Source: Sinotaia quadrata
Taxonomy: Eukaryota; Mollusca; Gastropoda; Architaenioglossa; Viviparidae
NCBI GenBank assembly: GCA_028829895.1
Contig: CM054178.1
Coordinates: 26,087,701-26,151,700 of the forward strand
Reading direction: 5' to 3'
Length of the DNA stretch: 64,000 nt
Under the pieces are notes generated by a model that did not search any database, was not told where the DNA came from, and saw only the letters and a list, made by a program, of their open reading frames with translations. Position numbers and translations under genes: made by a program. Every line of letters begins with the position of its first letter. Position 1 is the first letter of the stretch. Shown here one piece after another: positions 1 to 10,821 of this stretch.

Positions 1-32
1 ACACACACACACGCACACACACATACGCACAC
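1..32. repeat. AC microsatellite at window edge
   Basis: Interrupted (AC)n with GC and TAC variants; it probably continues to the left of the window. Confidence 0.9.
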
Positions 33-410
33 CGTTGCTATTAGACCCGACGGCACCACTTTTTCAAGCCATCCTGATATGTACATACTCTGGTTCTGTA
101 GGTGGCGGCCCTGCTTCAGCATCCAACAGGTATTTATTGTCCTTTGGTACCAGTAAGACGTGCTGCACTGTCAAAGACAATGATCCATCAAAATTAGACA
201 AAAGAAATCAAGCTGTGCCAAAAGTATGCAACCTGCATAAACCATTCCAATTCTAAAGGCGACAGAAACACGGACAGACAACTAGCACGATACACTACTA
301 CTCAGTTTCTAAGATAAAATTGTGTAAATTATTTCTGACACGTTAAGCCACATTAGCAACAAACTCCAGGTTAATACAGGAAGAAAGACAGACCATGTTG
401 ACTGATTTGT
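33..410. other. Unique sequence, no gene recognised
   Basis: Probably intronic to the minus-strand dynein gene if that gene continues left. The open frame at 35-256 has no recognisable domain and no splice support. Confidence 0.4.
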
Positions 411-587
411 ATCAGATTCAATAATTATGTATCCTCATTTTATTTCAGATTCAATAATTGTGTATTATCAACTTATATCAGATTCAATAATTATGTATGT
501 ATTATAATTTTTATCAGTTTCCATAATTATGTGTGTATTCTCACTTTAAATCAGATTCAATAATTGTGTATTCTTAATTTATATCAG
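411..587 (+). repeat. About 38-bp minisatellite, left half
   Basis: Units contain ATATCAGATTCAATAATT followed by GTGTATTCTCA-like sequence, about five copies. The same unit resumes at 2197-2306 on the other side of the dispersed element. Confidence 0.85.
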
Positions 588-2196
588 TTGGTGGAGTAAA
601 TTAGCCTCTCCTTATTTCTAGACTTAATTTATATAAATTGTTAAATTGTCAAAGTGAACCGACCATAGGCACTCCTTATGATGGTATTTTTTGTAAGTGT
701 CCGAGTTGGAGTAAACAACTCAAGTTGAGAATATGCTAGAAATTGCTGATGCAATCCAAACCAGTTCCAACTGGATGAGTAGTTTTTATTATCCAATGGT
801 AAAGATTTACGGGAACGAGACCAGCCAATGGGCTCAGATCAAAAGTTTGCCTGATGGAAAGAAATATATTATCTAATCACTTTGACTTTGGGTGTGGCAA
901 GAAATCTGGTCATGAAAGGTGGCCATTAACTTAATGATGAGTTAACTGACTGATTGAGAGAGAATAGACATTGAAATATTTAGTGCTATTGATATGTTAT
1001 ACTTGCATTATACGTAGAGATGTATTATGTGAGTAGACTATTTCTACAAATTGTGAAATATGATGCTTATATGTAGTATGCTAAACACTTGATATTGCTT
1101 CTAGTGATCCTGTTCATAAAGTATTATGCTGTATTTATTATGCTCCATGTTGTATCAAGCTAATAAATGCTGCTGTAGGAAAGTGTAAGTTGAGACTTGA
1201 ATGTAAAAAGAAAATGGAGTTAAAAAGGTAATAAACTGGAAATTTAGCATTTGCTCCCTGATTATATTTTTCAGGGGAAAAGCAGCTTTTTCCTTTTTTT
1301 TTTTTTACCTGAATCTATTAGTTTACTGATTATAAACTGCTATGGCTGTAGTAGAAATAAGAATTATCTACTGCAGTATATAAGTGTCAAGTACACACTG
1401 CACTCCGTTGATGTATGGTGGCAAAGTATGCTGGCTACATTTAGCAATTTCTGGTACAAGGAAATTAATGGAAATTGCTACAATTGCTGTTCTGTTTGAG
1501 GGAGCTAATACCGCGGAGGGCCCAATTTAACCTAAAGAGAATAGGGGCTAGTCAGTGCTCCACAATATGAGAATGGAAGCACGTGGAACTGACAGCAATA
1601 ACTGAACAATATAAACTTGTGACTTTGTTATGAAAAGAGCGCATAAGACTTTGCCTATACAAGGTTATGTAGAAACTATTATCATCTATTTCTAATAACT
1701 CTATTTCTGTTCTCTGATAAGAACTATCCTGTGAAATACTGACACTAATCTGTTGAATTGTGTTTTAGGATATAAGACTATATGGGTATTTAAATTATTC
1801 AAACTTGGTTTCCTATTTGTTATGTGTATATTTGATAGTTCCTTTAATAAGTTCATTGTTAAGTTTACTGACCTTCTTACACATACTGATGTTGGAGAAG
1901 AAAGTGGGTGGATGATGGCTTGCTAAATATAGATTAAAAGATGGCTTTACCTTCTCTTATAGTAAGACATTTCCACCTACAGAAATATTGTGGTACAGTA
2001 AATGTTTGTCTTTAATGTTGTGAAAGAGAGAAAACGTTTAAAGCACCCGCATATCACCAAGTGAGAGAGACGAGTGGTGTCTTTTGGAGAATTATTAATA
2101 AAATAGATAAAGATTTTTATCAATTGTAATTAGTTATGGATGATTAATTAATTAATAATAATAATAACCATTAACTAGGTAGTGTCGGCGTCACAG
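585..2196 (+). mobile_element. Dispersed repeat family 1, copy A (1.6 kb)
   Basis: Colinear with 33844-35227 and with the reverse complement of 31129-31981 over most of its length, for example GAGAATATGCTAGAAATTG, CCAGCCAATGGGCT, CTCTGATAAGAA and CAAGTGAGAGAGAC. The copies agree on ends near CTGTGGTG (here CAGTTGGTG) and CATCACAG (here CGTCACAG). TAT flanks both ends, a possible 3-bp target duplication. No open frame of note lies inside, so it is probably non-autonomous. The class is unresolved: short inverted ends and a 3-bp duplication would fit a DNA transposon. Confidence 0.75.
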
Positions 2197-2306
2197 TATG
2201 TATTCTCAATTTATATCAGATTCAATAACTGTGTATTATCGATTTATATCACATTCAATAACTGTGTATTCTCGATTTATATCAGATTCGATTATTATAT
2301 ATTCGC
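2197..2306 (+). repeat. About 38-bp minisatellite, right half
   Basis: Three units containing TTTATATCAGATTCAATAAC and TGTGTATTCTCG. It matches 411-587 and shows that copy A sits inside one array. Confidence 0.85.
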
Positions 2307-2560
2307 GAACTGTATATACCAAGCAATTCAATCAGAAACAAACAATATCTACACGTTCAAAAACTCAATTCCAATCATTAAATACAAATAAAATAACCCA
2401 ATGAAATTATGTTATTTAGGATATTAGCTCAAACGATTTCAATTAAACACAACCTCATAAAGAATGTCCAATTCGAATTAGAGGTTAATAATGCATAAAT
2501 ATTTCATTAGATGTAATATCAAATACAATTTCTTATCTTACTAAACGACTTAGTTATTTT

Positions 2561-2890
2561 GTTTATAGGTACATGTATGGTTTGTATGTTGGTTATGTTT
2601 GTTTATAGGTGTATGTATGGTTTGTATGTTGGTTATGTTTGTTTATAGGTGTATGTATGGTTTGTATGATAGTTATGTTTGTTTATAGGTGTATGTATGG
2701 TTTGTATGATGGTTATGTTTGTTTATAGGTGTATGTATGGTTTGTATGATAGTTATGTTTGTTTATAGGTGAATGATGGTTATGTTTGTTTATAGGTGTA
2801 TGTATGGTTTGTATGTTGGTTATGTTTGTTTATAGGTGTATGTATGGTTTGTATGTTGGTTATGTTTGTTTATAGGTGTATGTATGGTTT
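2561..2890 (+). repeat. 40-bp minisatellite, about 8 copies
   Basis: Unit GTTTGTTTATAGGTGTATGT plus ATGGTTTGTATGATGGTTAT, nearly homogeneous with T/A variants and one shortened unit near 2770. Confidence 0.95.
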
Positions 2891-3061
2891 TCGTGTTTGA
2901 GCATTTCTACGTTTCATACTTTCGTGTGTGAGTGTTGTACTTCTTTGATCTGTATATTTATGTCACCATCTAGGCTTCTGGTATGGATTTGACAATTATG
3001 ATAAGGGACAAAGAAGACTCAACATGCCTACTCATTCTGAGATCGGGGGAGAGACAAAGCA

Positions 3062-3322
3062 ACCCAAAGTGTTGTAAGAGTGGAAAGAAGACCAAACAAT
3101 CCCAAATGATATAGGAGTGGAAAGAAGACAAAACAATTCAAAACACTGTAGGAGTGGAAAGAATAAAAACAATTCAAAACGCTGTAGGAGTGGAAAGACA
3201 ACAAAACAATTCAAAACGCTGTAGGAGTGGAAAGACAACAAAACAATTCAAAACGCTTTAGGAGAGGAAAGAAGAAAAAACAATTCAAAACGCTGTAGGA
3301 GTGGAAAGAAGACAAAACAGTC
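3062..3322 (+). repeat. About 36-bp minisatellite, about 7 copies
   Basis: Unit AAAACAATTCAAAACGCTGT plus AGGAGTGGAAAGAAGAC, followed by a diverging tail to about 3440. The minus-strand open frame across it is a by-product of the repeat. Confidence 0.9.
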
Positions 3323-3639
3323 TCAAAGACTTAACGAAACAGAGGCCAAGGACTCAAACTATTGCGAGAAAGGGAAGAGGCAAAACAATCAGAATTATTG
3401 TAAGACAGTGATAAAATAAATCAGTCTGAAACATTGTGAAGGGGATTGGATATGGCTGTCTCAAACTTATAAATGAGAGGAAAGAGATAAGCAGACTAAC
3501 GCACTGTGTGTGTGGGGAGGGAGGGGGGGTCGAGAAGCGAGGGACAGAGCAGTGTAAGACGTTCTACCATGTGAAGGGCGAGAGAAAAACGTCTAACACA
3601 TTACGAAAGTGAGGTACGACAAAGCAAGCAGTGACATAC

Positions 3640-3829
3640 CTCTTGACTTCTGTATGCCTTCTTCGTACAACTCTCGAACTTCATCGAAAAGAGCATTCAG
3701 AATCTTCTTTTGGAAGGGCTTGGACCAAAGTCTCTTCGGTATCCGTTCTGTAATGTGGTCAACCCATTCTGCTTGCAGTGGAGTGACAGGCGCGGAGCGA
3801 ATTTGATTCCTCATGAAGAAAAAGTTTCT
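3640..3829 (-). CDS. Internal exon of an axonemal dynein heavy chain (DNAH12/3/7-like tail)
   Basis: The 190-bp exon lies between acceptor TTTTGCACAATACAG and donor GAG-GTATGT. It encodes RNFFFMRNQIRSAPVTPLQA, EWVDHITERIPKRLWSKPF and then LNALFDEVRELYEEGIQKSR, ending in phase 1. The core S-x-P-x-x-P-x-Q-x-E-W-x-D-H followed by an I-P-x-x-L run matches the N-terminal tail of monomeric inner-arm dynein heavy chains such as DNAH12; this is remembered family knowledge, not a search. These proteins exceed 3,000 residues; the AAA+ motor would be encoded by many exons beyond the left edge of the window. The product acts in cilia and flagella as part of an inner dynein arm. Which paralogue it is cannot be decided from about 60 residues. 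Other coiled tail proteins are possible but less likely. Confidence 0.7.
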
Positions 3830-4139
3830 CTGTATTGTGCAAAAGCAAAAATAGAAAGAGAAAGAATTATACCACAAGCCTTCATTAAAATGAATATATT
3901 ATGAATTTTGTTGGTACAAAAGAGCATCTGAGAGTGACTGAAACTTATTATCAGATTTCTTGGACAAGTATCTGACAACATGGTTTGACGAAGGAGTATT
4001 TATTGGAATGATGGAATGATAAACCCATCTAAGCTGGCTCAAATTAGTGTGAATCATTAAAGACCGATTCAGGGAATCCACACGAAAGCTGAATCCGTTA
4101 GTACAATCACTCTTCTACAGCCTTGGTTCGATTGTCTAT

Positions 4140-4352
4140 TGGCTGAGTTCAGTCTTTTGATGTCTGAGTTCAGTCTTCTACTGTCTGAGTTCAGTCTTTT
4201 GATGTATGAGTTCAGTCTTTTGATGTCTGAGTTCAGTCTTCTACTGTCTGAGTTCAGTCTTCTACTCTGTGAGTTCAGTCTTCTACTGTCTGAGTTCAGT
4301 CTTCTACTGTTTGAGTTCCGTCTTTCTCTTGTCTGAGTTCAGTCTTCTACTG
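4140..4352 (+). repeat. 21-bp minisatellite, about 10 copies
   Basis: Unit TGAGTTCAGTCTTCTACTGT plus one base. The period is a multiple of three, so a repetitive open frame (SEFSLLL) appears, but it has no other sign of coding. Confidence 0.95.
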
Positions 4353-4464
4353 TGCCTTGGTTCAGTTTGTTCTGCAATGGTTCAGTCATTTACAGCCTTG
4401 GATTTCCTTTAAAATAAATATATTCCAGCAATGTTGCATAATAATACAACCATCACAAACAAAC

Positions 4465-5830
4465 ACTGTTATAAAAATTAACAAAACAATTAATATACTT
4501 AGAATGGCAAAGGGGAAAAACTGGGGAGCTGTCGCACGTGCCCATACAAATGGCAAACCAAAACTAATATATTCCATAACAGACTATGGAAGCAAAACGT
4601 ATACTACTACAAATAACTCCAACATTAAAACAATACATATAGTACAAAACAAAGCACTACGATTAAGCACAAATGCACTACCAAACACTAAAATAACAGA
4701 ACTATAAAATCAAAAAGGACACTTAAACCTAACGGAACAAACACGCATTAAAATGATGGGCAAACAGAATACAACATGGTCACACATTGCCTACAAACAC
4801 ACACTTAGAAATCACAAAATGGGACACAAGAAGATACCCAAGCAAATAGATAGAAAAATAAAACATACAAAATAGTCAGATGACAGACTACACCCCACCC
4901 CGCAACCACCGTATGAAAAATCTTATAAATAATTTATAAACAAATTAAACTTACTCAAATCCACTCAAACGGTCCCACCTCCACCATAAACCATCTTACC
5001 CCCACATAGACCTTACACAGATTTAAAAATAAACCTCAAAATGCTCCAACACGCGACAATCACGACAAAAGAGAGCATATACAAAAATTATCCAGTTCAT
5101 CTAAAAATTTATACATATGGTTCCAAAATAAATGACGGAACTGGAACAGCCATACACTATTACCAAGGAACATAAACTTACAAATTACACCCTGCTAATT
5201 CAATACTAACAGCCATTCACTATTACCAAGGAACATAAACTTACAAATTACACCCTGCTAATTCAATACTAACAGTTATTCACTATTACCAAGGAACATA
5301 AGCTTACAAATTACACCCTGCTAATTCAATACTAGCAGTTATTCACTATTACCAAGGAACATAAACTTACAAATTACACCCTGCTAATTCAATACTAACA
5401 GCTGAACTGGGAGCCATACAAAAAATGTACTTTCACAACTGAACAAAAAATCCATCCTTACCCCTAAATAAAACATACTAATACTGACTGACTCATTAAC
5501 TTCAATACATACATTATGCAACACAAAAATCATTTCTAGAACACACACCACAAACAAAATAAGAAACTACAGTAAGAAACCAGATAAACAAACATTAAAA
5601 TCATATTATTATGGATACAAGCCGCAAGCATATATCAGGAAATGAAACAGCAGAGAAACGACATGGTACAAAACGTGGCAGACAGTCATACTTCCCACAA
5701 TTCAACACAATTCAGAAATGCATGCACAAATTATTATTTTTTTTTATTATTAAATATATAAATAAGCCCGGACCTCCTGACCTACACAACAACTTACACA
5801 ACAAAGTGATGCAATGACATCTGCAATTCA
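4465..5830 (+). mobile_element. Decayed non-LTR retrotransposon: post-RT and RNase H region
   Basis: At 4465-4707 the peptide INKTINILRMAKGKNWGA, then YGSKTYTTTNNSNIKTIH and IVQNKALRLSTNALPNTKI, is typical of the segment after the reverse transcriptase in I/Jockey-like LINEs. At about 5090-5170 the RNase H strand reads IYTYGSKINDGTGTAIHYY; the family has D in place of the second Y, so a catalytic Asp is lost. At 5611-5660 ISGNETAEK matches the RNase H segment usually seen as P-S-H-x-G-x-x-G-N-E-x-A-D. Stops and frameshifts separate these blocks, and the RT core itself is absent, so it is a 5'-truncated dead copy. A 63-bp in-frame amplification lies inside the RNase H region (5151-5402). Confidence 0.8.
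5151..5402 (+). repeat. 63-bp tandem repeat inside the LINE RNase H domain
   Basis: Four units beginning CAGCCATTCACTATTACCAA, each encoding 21 residues (IHYYQGT-stop-TYKLHPANSILT) in the element's own frame. After the last unit the domain continues with AELGAIQKMYF, so the extra units were added after insertion. Confidence 0.9.
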
Positions 5831-6085
5831 CAAAAAACAACGATATGCTTTGATGGCTGTTTCTAATGATAATGATAATATCTGTTTACAACATAAGTAA
5901 AAGTTGTATTGCAAAATCATTTTTTGTAATTTGTGCACAGAACTTTATTTATTAACTGTAAACTTGTAAATGTTATTATTTTCATAATTATTTGCTTTTA
6001 AAAAATGTGTTTGCATTAGTTGTTTTATTTATTTTTTTGATTAGTTGTCATTTTATTGTTATTAATATTTATTCGTACCTCACCA

Positions 6086-6500
6086 CAAAATGTCAATGTG
6101 TACATTATACTAAATTGGTAATGAACATGTGTCAAAGTGTACATTATACTAAATTGGTAATCAACACGTGTCAAAGTGTACATGTCAAAGTGTACATTAT
6201 ACTAAATTGGTAATGAACACATGTCAAAGTGTACATTATACTAAATTGGTAATGAACACATGTCAAAGTATACATTATACTAAATTGGTAATGAACACAT
6301 GTCAAAGTATACATTATACTAAATTGGTAATGAACACATGTCAAAGTGTACATTATACTAAATTTGTAATGAACACATGTCAAAGTGTACATTATACTAA
6401 ATTTGTAATGAACACGTGTCAAAGTGTACATTATACTACATTTGTAATGAACATATGTCAAAGTGTACATTATACTAAATTGGTAATAAACACATGTAAA
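6086..6500 (+). repeat. 39-bp minisatellite, about 10 copies
   Basis: Unit TGTCAAAGTGTACATTATAC plus TAAATTGGTAATGAACACA. 39 is divisible by three, so frames of 99-148 codons stay open on both strands (CQSVHYTKLVMNT on plus). Repeat by-products, not genes. Confidence 0.95.
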
Positions 6501-6779
6501 AGGAATACGACCAAACTAAAAATTCAAATATTGCTTTTAAAACAACACATAGATTTTTATATAGCGAAAATTGTCAGTTATTCCATAGCTAATCTACCTA
6601 GGTCTACATTTTAAGAAATAAATGTTTCCTAAGCATAAAACTATAATAGTTTAGACGTAATCGTGATTCTTGCTTGGCTAGACAAACCTATCGTCTACTT
6701 CCAAACAAACTGACTCACAACCTTTGTTGTAATGCGTCCAAGCGTATCCTGGAGAATCGCTTTCAATTTCTTTCTGGAC

Positions 6780-7050
6780 TTGACTTACTTGACTTATCTC
6801 CTTGGATTCCCCGTGGAACAAAGGTCCTCAACAACAGTTCTCCATCCCAGTTTATTCTGGGCAGCCTTTTTCAGTTCACCCCATGACAGGTTGCAGCTCT
6901 TCATTTCCTCCTCACAGGATCTCTCCTGGTAGTCTTAGGGCGACCGACCCGTCTCTTTCCACGGGGGTTCCACTGCAAAGCCTGCCGGGTGATGTCCTGT
7001 GGGGGTTTCCGCAGAGTGTGTCCTATCCATTTCTGTTTCATCAGACTCGA
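6780..7050 (-). mobile_element. C-terminal fragment of a non-LTR reverse transcriptase
   Basis: Minus-strand reading gives [20 protein letters not shown] and [17 protein letters not shown], then after a frameshift [20 protein letters not shown] and GWRTVVEDLCSTGNPRR followed by a stop. The order 'W-x-G-H-x-L-R-K', 'I-T-R-Q-A-L-x-W-x-P-x-G-K-R', 'G-R-P' and 'S-W-G-E-L-x-x-x-A-Q-N-R-x-x-W-R' is the familiar tail of LINE polyproteins in invertebrate genomes. Only this tail remains; at least one frameshift is visible. It lies in an intron on the same strand as the dynein gene. Clade not determined. Confidence 0.8.
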
Positions 7051-7089
7051 ATTTATAAGGAGCTATTTTAAAAAATAATAGATTCCGGT

Positions 7090-7380
7090 ACGCTTTCATC
7101 TATTTGACCATGCTCCTCTTCGCGTCTTGTTTTCCACTCATTTCCCGTACGTGTATCCAAGGTTACCCGAAAACTTGTGTTCGGCAAAATCCGTAAAGTA
7201 AAATATATTTTAATTCACAAAGTGCATTTATCGTTCACTTTCAATAGAATGACTAGGTTTCATCGAGTTAATAATTTTTGTTTTCGAAATTTACGAAAAA
7301 TATTTGGAACAATATTAACTCTTGAAACGGCTTAGACAAGATCAATAAGCATAACTAAAGTAATTTTGATAATTTAGAGA
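7090..7380. other. AT-rich unique sequence
   Basis: No frame, array or recognised element seen. Confidence 0.4.
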
Positions 7381-7760
7381 AAGCTTGAAAAAAAACCCAG
7401 CTTAAATGAGTTGGAGATAAGATAGATATAGCAGCTTAGAAAAGTTAGAAGAAGGATAGTTAACGTGAAATAGGCAAAGATAGAGAATGGATAGCTCAAG
7501 CAACATAGAAAAGTTAGAGCGAGAGAGTTAAAGCAACCAACATAAGTCAGAGAGCTAGGGTAGTATAGACAAGTTAGAGAAAGACTAGCTCCAACAATTT
7601 AGACAAATTAGAGCAAGGATAACTACAGCAACTTCGACAAGTTATAGACAGTGAAAGGATAGCTGAACCAGTTTAGACAATTCAGAATAAGGATAGATAG
7701 AGAAACTTAGGTTCTTTAGAGGAAAGACAATCAAAGAGGCTTAAAACAAGTTAAAAGAAA
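7381..7760 (+). repeat. Degenerate minisatellite of about 35-50 bp units
   Basis: Around ten diverged units carrying GACAAGTTAGAGAAAGGATAG and AGCTCAAGCAACTTAG-like motifs; an old array in decay. Confidence 0.7.
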
Positions 7761-8138
7761 CAGACGTGCATTCGGCATTGACTGATAGTGAAAGTTGCTA
7801 CGTGTGTAATTTATCACTGAGAGAGAATTGCAAGGTACAACAAAGCAGACGTGGGATCTAGATACCGTACGCTCTGGCTCATAACCTTTTGTTTGCCGCT
7901 GGATTGGAATTTATTTTTTACAAACTAAAAATAATAGTTAACTAAACAGCAAATATTTAAGGGATTTTTTTTAAAGCCATGGTTGAGCTAAACACAAATA
8001 ATAATAATATAGAATTGAAATCAATATAACTTGCATTTTGCATAGATTTGTCTTACGTCAGAGAACTTTGGAAGTTCATTTGAAGCGAATACTAATGATT
8101 GGGGGTTATGCAAATACAGTTGAATAATGCATATTTGA
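7761..8138. other. Unique intronic sequence
   Basis: No gene or array recognised. Confidence 0.4.
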
Positions 8139-8456
8139 TGCAATTGATTTCTTTTCAGTAGTCACCAGTCAGTCTGGGACAGAAAATTATACAGTTTTAT
8201 TTGTGAATGGGTATAAAGGCTGCAGTTTTTTTTTTAATTTTTAGTAACCGCCAGTCAGTTTGACACGAAAGGTTAAAAAGATTTTGAGGTGTATATGTTT
8301 AATTTCTGCAGTTTCATTATCTTTGTAAACACCAGTCAGTTTGGAACAAGTTGTAGTGGTATAAGAGGATAATTACAGCAGGCTTTTGTTCTCTTCAGTA
8401 ATCCCATGACTGTTTTGGAATAAGTTGTCATTTTACTGGTGTTATGTTATACTTAC
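8139..8456 (-). repeat. Four decayed copies of the 3' part of exon 2 and its donor
   Basis: Plus-strand motifs resembling CTGCAATTTGTTTCTCTTCA and AACCACCAGCCAGTTTGGCA, which are the complement of the exon's end (NWLVVTEEKQIA), recur near 8378, 8308, 8220 and 8139 at 70-88 bp spacing. Indels break the frame in each, so they look like intronic decay products of a tandem duplication, not extra exons. Confidence 0.7.
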
Positions 8457-8583
8457 TGCAATTTGTTTCTCTTCAGTAACCACCAGCCAGTTTGGCACGA
8501 GAAGTTCTAGAGTTTTAATGGTGATCGGGTGCGCTTTATTGTATTCTTGAGCGTCATCCATAATTTTGGTAAAGCTGCCACAA
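8457..8583 (-). CDS. Internal exon of dynein heavy chain-like gene (N-terminal tail)
   Basis: The 127-bp exon runs from a strong acceptor (GTTTGTTTTTACAG) to a strong donor (GTAAGTAT). The reading frame gives SFTKIMDDAQEYNKAHPITI, then KTLELLVPNWLVVTEEKQIA, and ends exactly on a codon boundary. The next exon on this strand (3829) starts on a codon boundary, so the two join in phase. Across that join, VVTEEKQIA followed by RNFFFM aligns with the segment just before the conserved P-x-x-P-x-Q-x-E-W motif of DNAH12-type inner-arm dynein heavy chains, recalled from the family rather than searched. The role would be in the tail that attaches the motor to the axonemal microtubule. Odd: both ends of this exon are amplified in the flanking introns, upstream at 8607-9420 and downstream at 8139-8456, so decoy splice sites surround it. 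Confidence 0.6.
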
Positions 8584-8606
8584 CTGTAAAAACAAACATA
8601 CCTGAT

Positions 8607-9420
8607 ATAAATGTTTGCTAAAGCTGACACAACTGCAAAAACAAAAATGCTAATAGAGAAACATGTTTGCTAAACTGCCATAACTGCAAGGACAAAAATG
8701 CTAATAGAGAAACATGTTTGCTAAACTGCCATAACTGCAAGGACAAAAATGCCAAGACAGAACATGTTTGCTAAAGCTGCCACAACTGCAAAACCAAAAA
8801 ATGCCAAGAAAGAATCATGCTCCTAAAGCTGCCACAAATATAAAAACAAAACTGCCAAGAAAGAATCATGCTCCTAAAGCTGCCACAACTGCAAAAACAA
8901 AACTGCCAAGAAAGAATCATGCTCCTAAAGCTGCCACAACAGAAAATAAAATGCCAAGATAAAAATATGTTAGCTAAAGCTTCCTCATCTGCAGAAACAA
9001 AAATGCGAAGAAGGAAACATGTTTACTAAAGCTGTCACAACTGCAAAAACAAAAGTGCCAAGATGGAAACATATTTGCTAAAGCTGTCACAACTGCAAAC
9101 AAAATGCCACGCTGGAAACATGTTTTCTAAAGCTGCCACAACTGCAAAAAGCAAAATGCCAAGATAGTAACATGTTAGCAAAGCTTCCACAACTGCAAAC
9201 AAAAATACCAAAATGGATGCATGTTTGCTAAAATGCCACTGCTGCAGTTTGAAATACAAAAGATAGAAAACACGTTTGTTAAAGCTGCTGCAATTGCAGT
9301 TTGAAATACAAAGGTACAAACTCATTTGATAAAGTAGCCACAGTAGTAATTTAAAATACAAAACTAAGAAAACAGGTTTGCTAAAGTTGTCACAATTGCG
9401 GTTTAAAATACAAAGAAAGA
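8607..9420 (-). repeat. About 51-bp minisatellite made of copies of the exon 2 splice-acceptor junction
   Basis: About 16 imperfect copies. In minus orientation each contains TTTTTGCAG followed by TTGTGGCAGCTTTAGC. The exon at 8583 begins with TTTTTACAG and TTGTGGCAGCTTTACC, so the unit is the intron/exon junction plus roughly 25 bp of upstream intron. Copies near the exon are most alike; those beyond 9200 have diverged (CATTTTAGC, GCAATTGCAG). Confidence 0.85.
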
Positions 9421-10020
9421 TTACACACGTGCGCGCCTGCACACAATACACGCAACACACATTTATTTACTGATTGCATCATTTCGAATATATTTCTTGA
9501 TATCATCTCATTCCTTTATGTATATTTCGTAAAGACTAATGAATTGTATATTTACTGTAATAACAAATGTTATGCTTGTAGACATCGGATATATTACAGA
9601 TTATATATTTAATTATATTATATTTATATTTGTAAAACGAAAACCTGTATTTAAATTTCAAATACGTACATATGTACGTATGTCATAAATTTGTAATTAC
9701 AATGGAGATAATTTAAGACTGTATTGCAAAGCAGTATATTTTTGAAGTGAATTGATTTGTTCCGTTATCTCTGTATTACCAAATATTTTTTTACAACACA
9801 AAGAGTTAAAATTAGTCTGATTTTATTAAGTTCTTCCTACCAGAAAGATTTATATGTGGGACCTTTCTTTGAGCGAAAATTTACATTTGTGTGAAGTGCT
9901 CACTGTCAACATTTTGAGTGAGATAATTAGAGATTATTTTCTTTCCTTCATTCATAGTAAATAAATAATGTTAGTGTAAAATCTGCACTTCAGACCTATG
10001 CAATGCTTCTGTACATAATA
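9421..10020. other. AT-rich unique sequence
   Basis: Contains a small palindromic ACGTACATATGTACGTATGT run near 9664 and no frames of interest. Confidence 0.4.
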
Positions 10021-10024
10021 ACAG

Positions 10025-10400
10025 CCACTACTTTTATTATCACTGCTACTTCTACTACGAATACTACTTAATCTATTACCTCTACAAATATTGCTGCTTC
10101 TACTACTATTTTGAAAACTTCTATTATAAATACTACTTAGCTACTACCACCACCACAACAATTACTACTTCTATTAACATTGCTACTTCTATTGAGACTA
10201 CTCCAGCTTCTACTACTATTATCAATACTTTTACTATAAATACTACTTCAACTACTACTGCTGCCATTACTACTACTACTTCTATTAAGAATACTACAGC
10301 TTCTTCTACTATTATCAATACTTCTACTATAAATACTACTTCAGCTACTACTGCTGCTATTACCACTACTACTTCTATTACCACCACTACAACAATTAAT
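10025..10400 (+). repeat. Degenerate trinucleotide (ACT/CTA) block
   Basis: TACTACTTCTACTAT-like strings with longer-period duplication (ATTATCAATACTTCTACTAT repeated near 10222 and 10311). Minus-strand Val-rich frame is an artefact. Confidence 0.85.
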
Positions 10401-10555
10401 GTTTTTTAATTACTATTTCTGCTTCGATTAGATTATTTCTAATAATGCTACCCTACTTCTGCTACTACCACCATTCTCAATACTACTTCTTCTGCTACAC
10501 ATTTATTTATATCACAGAATTTTAAACAAGATGAAGTTGACTGTGAGAGACATTT

Positions 10556-10815
10556 TTTTTAAAAATAAGATGAAAACAAATCGAAGGAGAATTTTATAAA
10601 AAAGCTAAAGTTGAATGGAAAGGAGAAGTACAAAGAGAAAAGAAATGAGCAGAAGAGAAAGAGAAAATACGGTAAACAAAAGAAAGACAAGGCGAAGAAG
10701 AATGATAAGAAGGAGAAGAGGAAGAAGAAATGAAGCTGAAAGTTAAAAGGAAAGAGAAAAAAAAACACAAGAAGTAAATGGAGGAGAACAGAAAGAAGAA
10801 AGGTATTTTAAATAT
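10556..10815 (+). repeat. Polypurine tract
   Basis: About 250 bases almost all A or G on the plus strand (GAGAAAAGAAATGAGCAG, GAAGAAGAATGATAAGAAGG). Could form triplex DNA. Confidence 0.8.
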
Positions 10816-10821
10816 GAAAAC

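Noticed and set aside
6168..6614. Open frames on both strands, CQSVHYTKLVMNT repeats
   Set aside because: 39-bp minisatellite; both strands open, no start context, domain or splice support.
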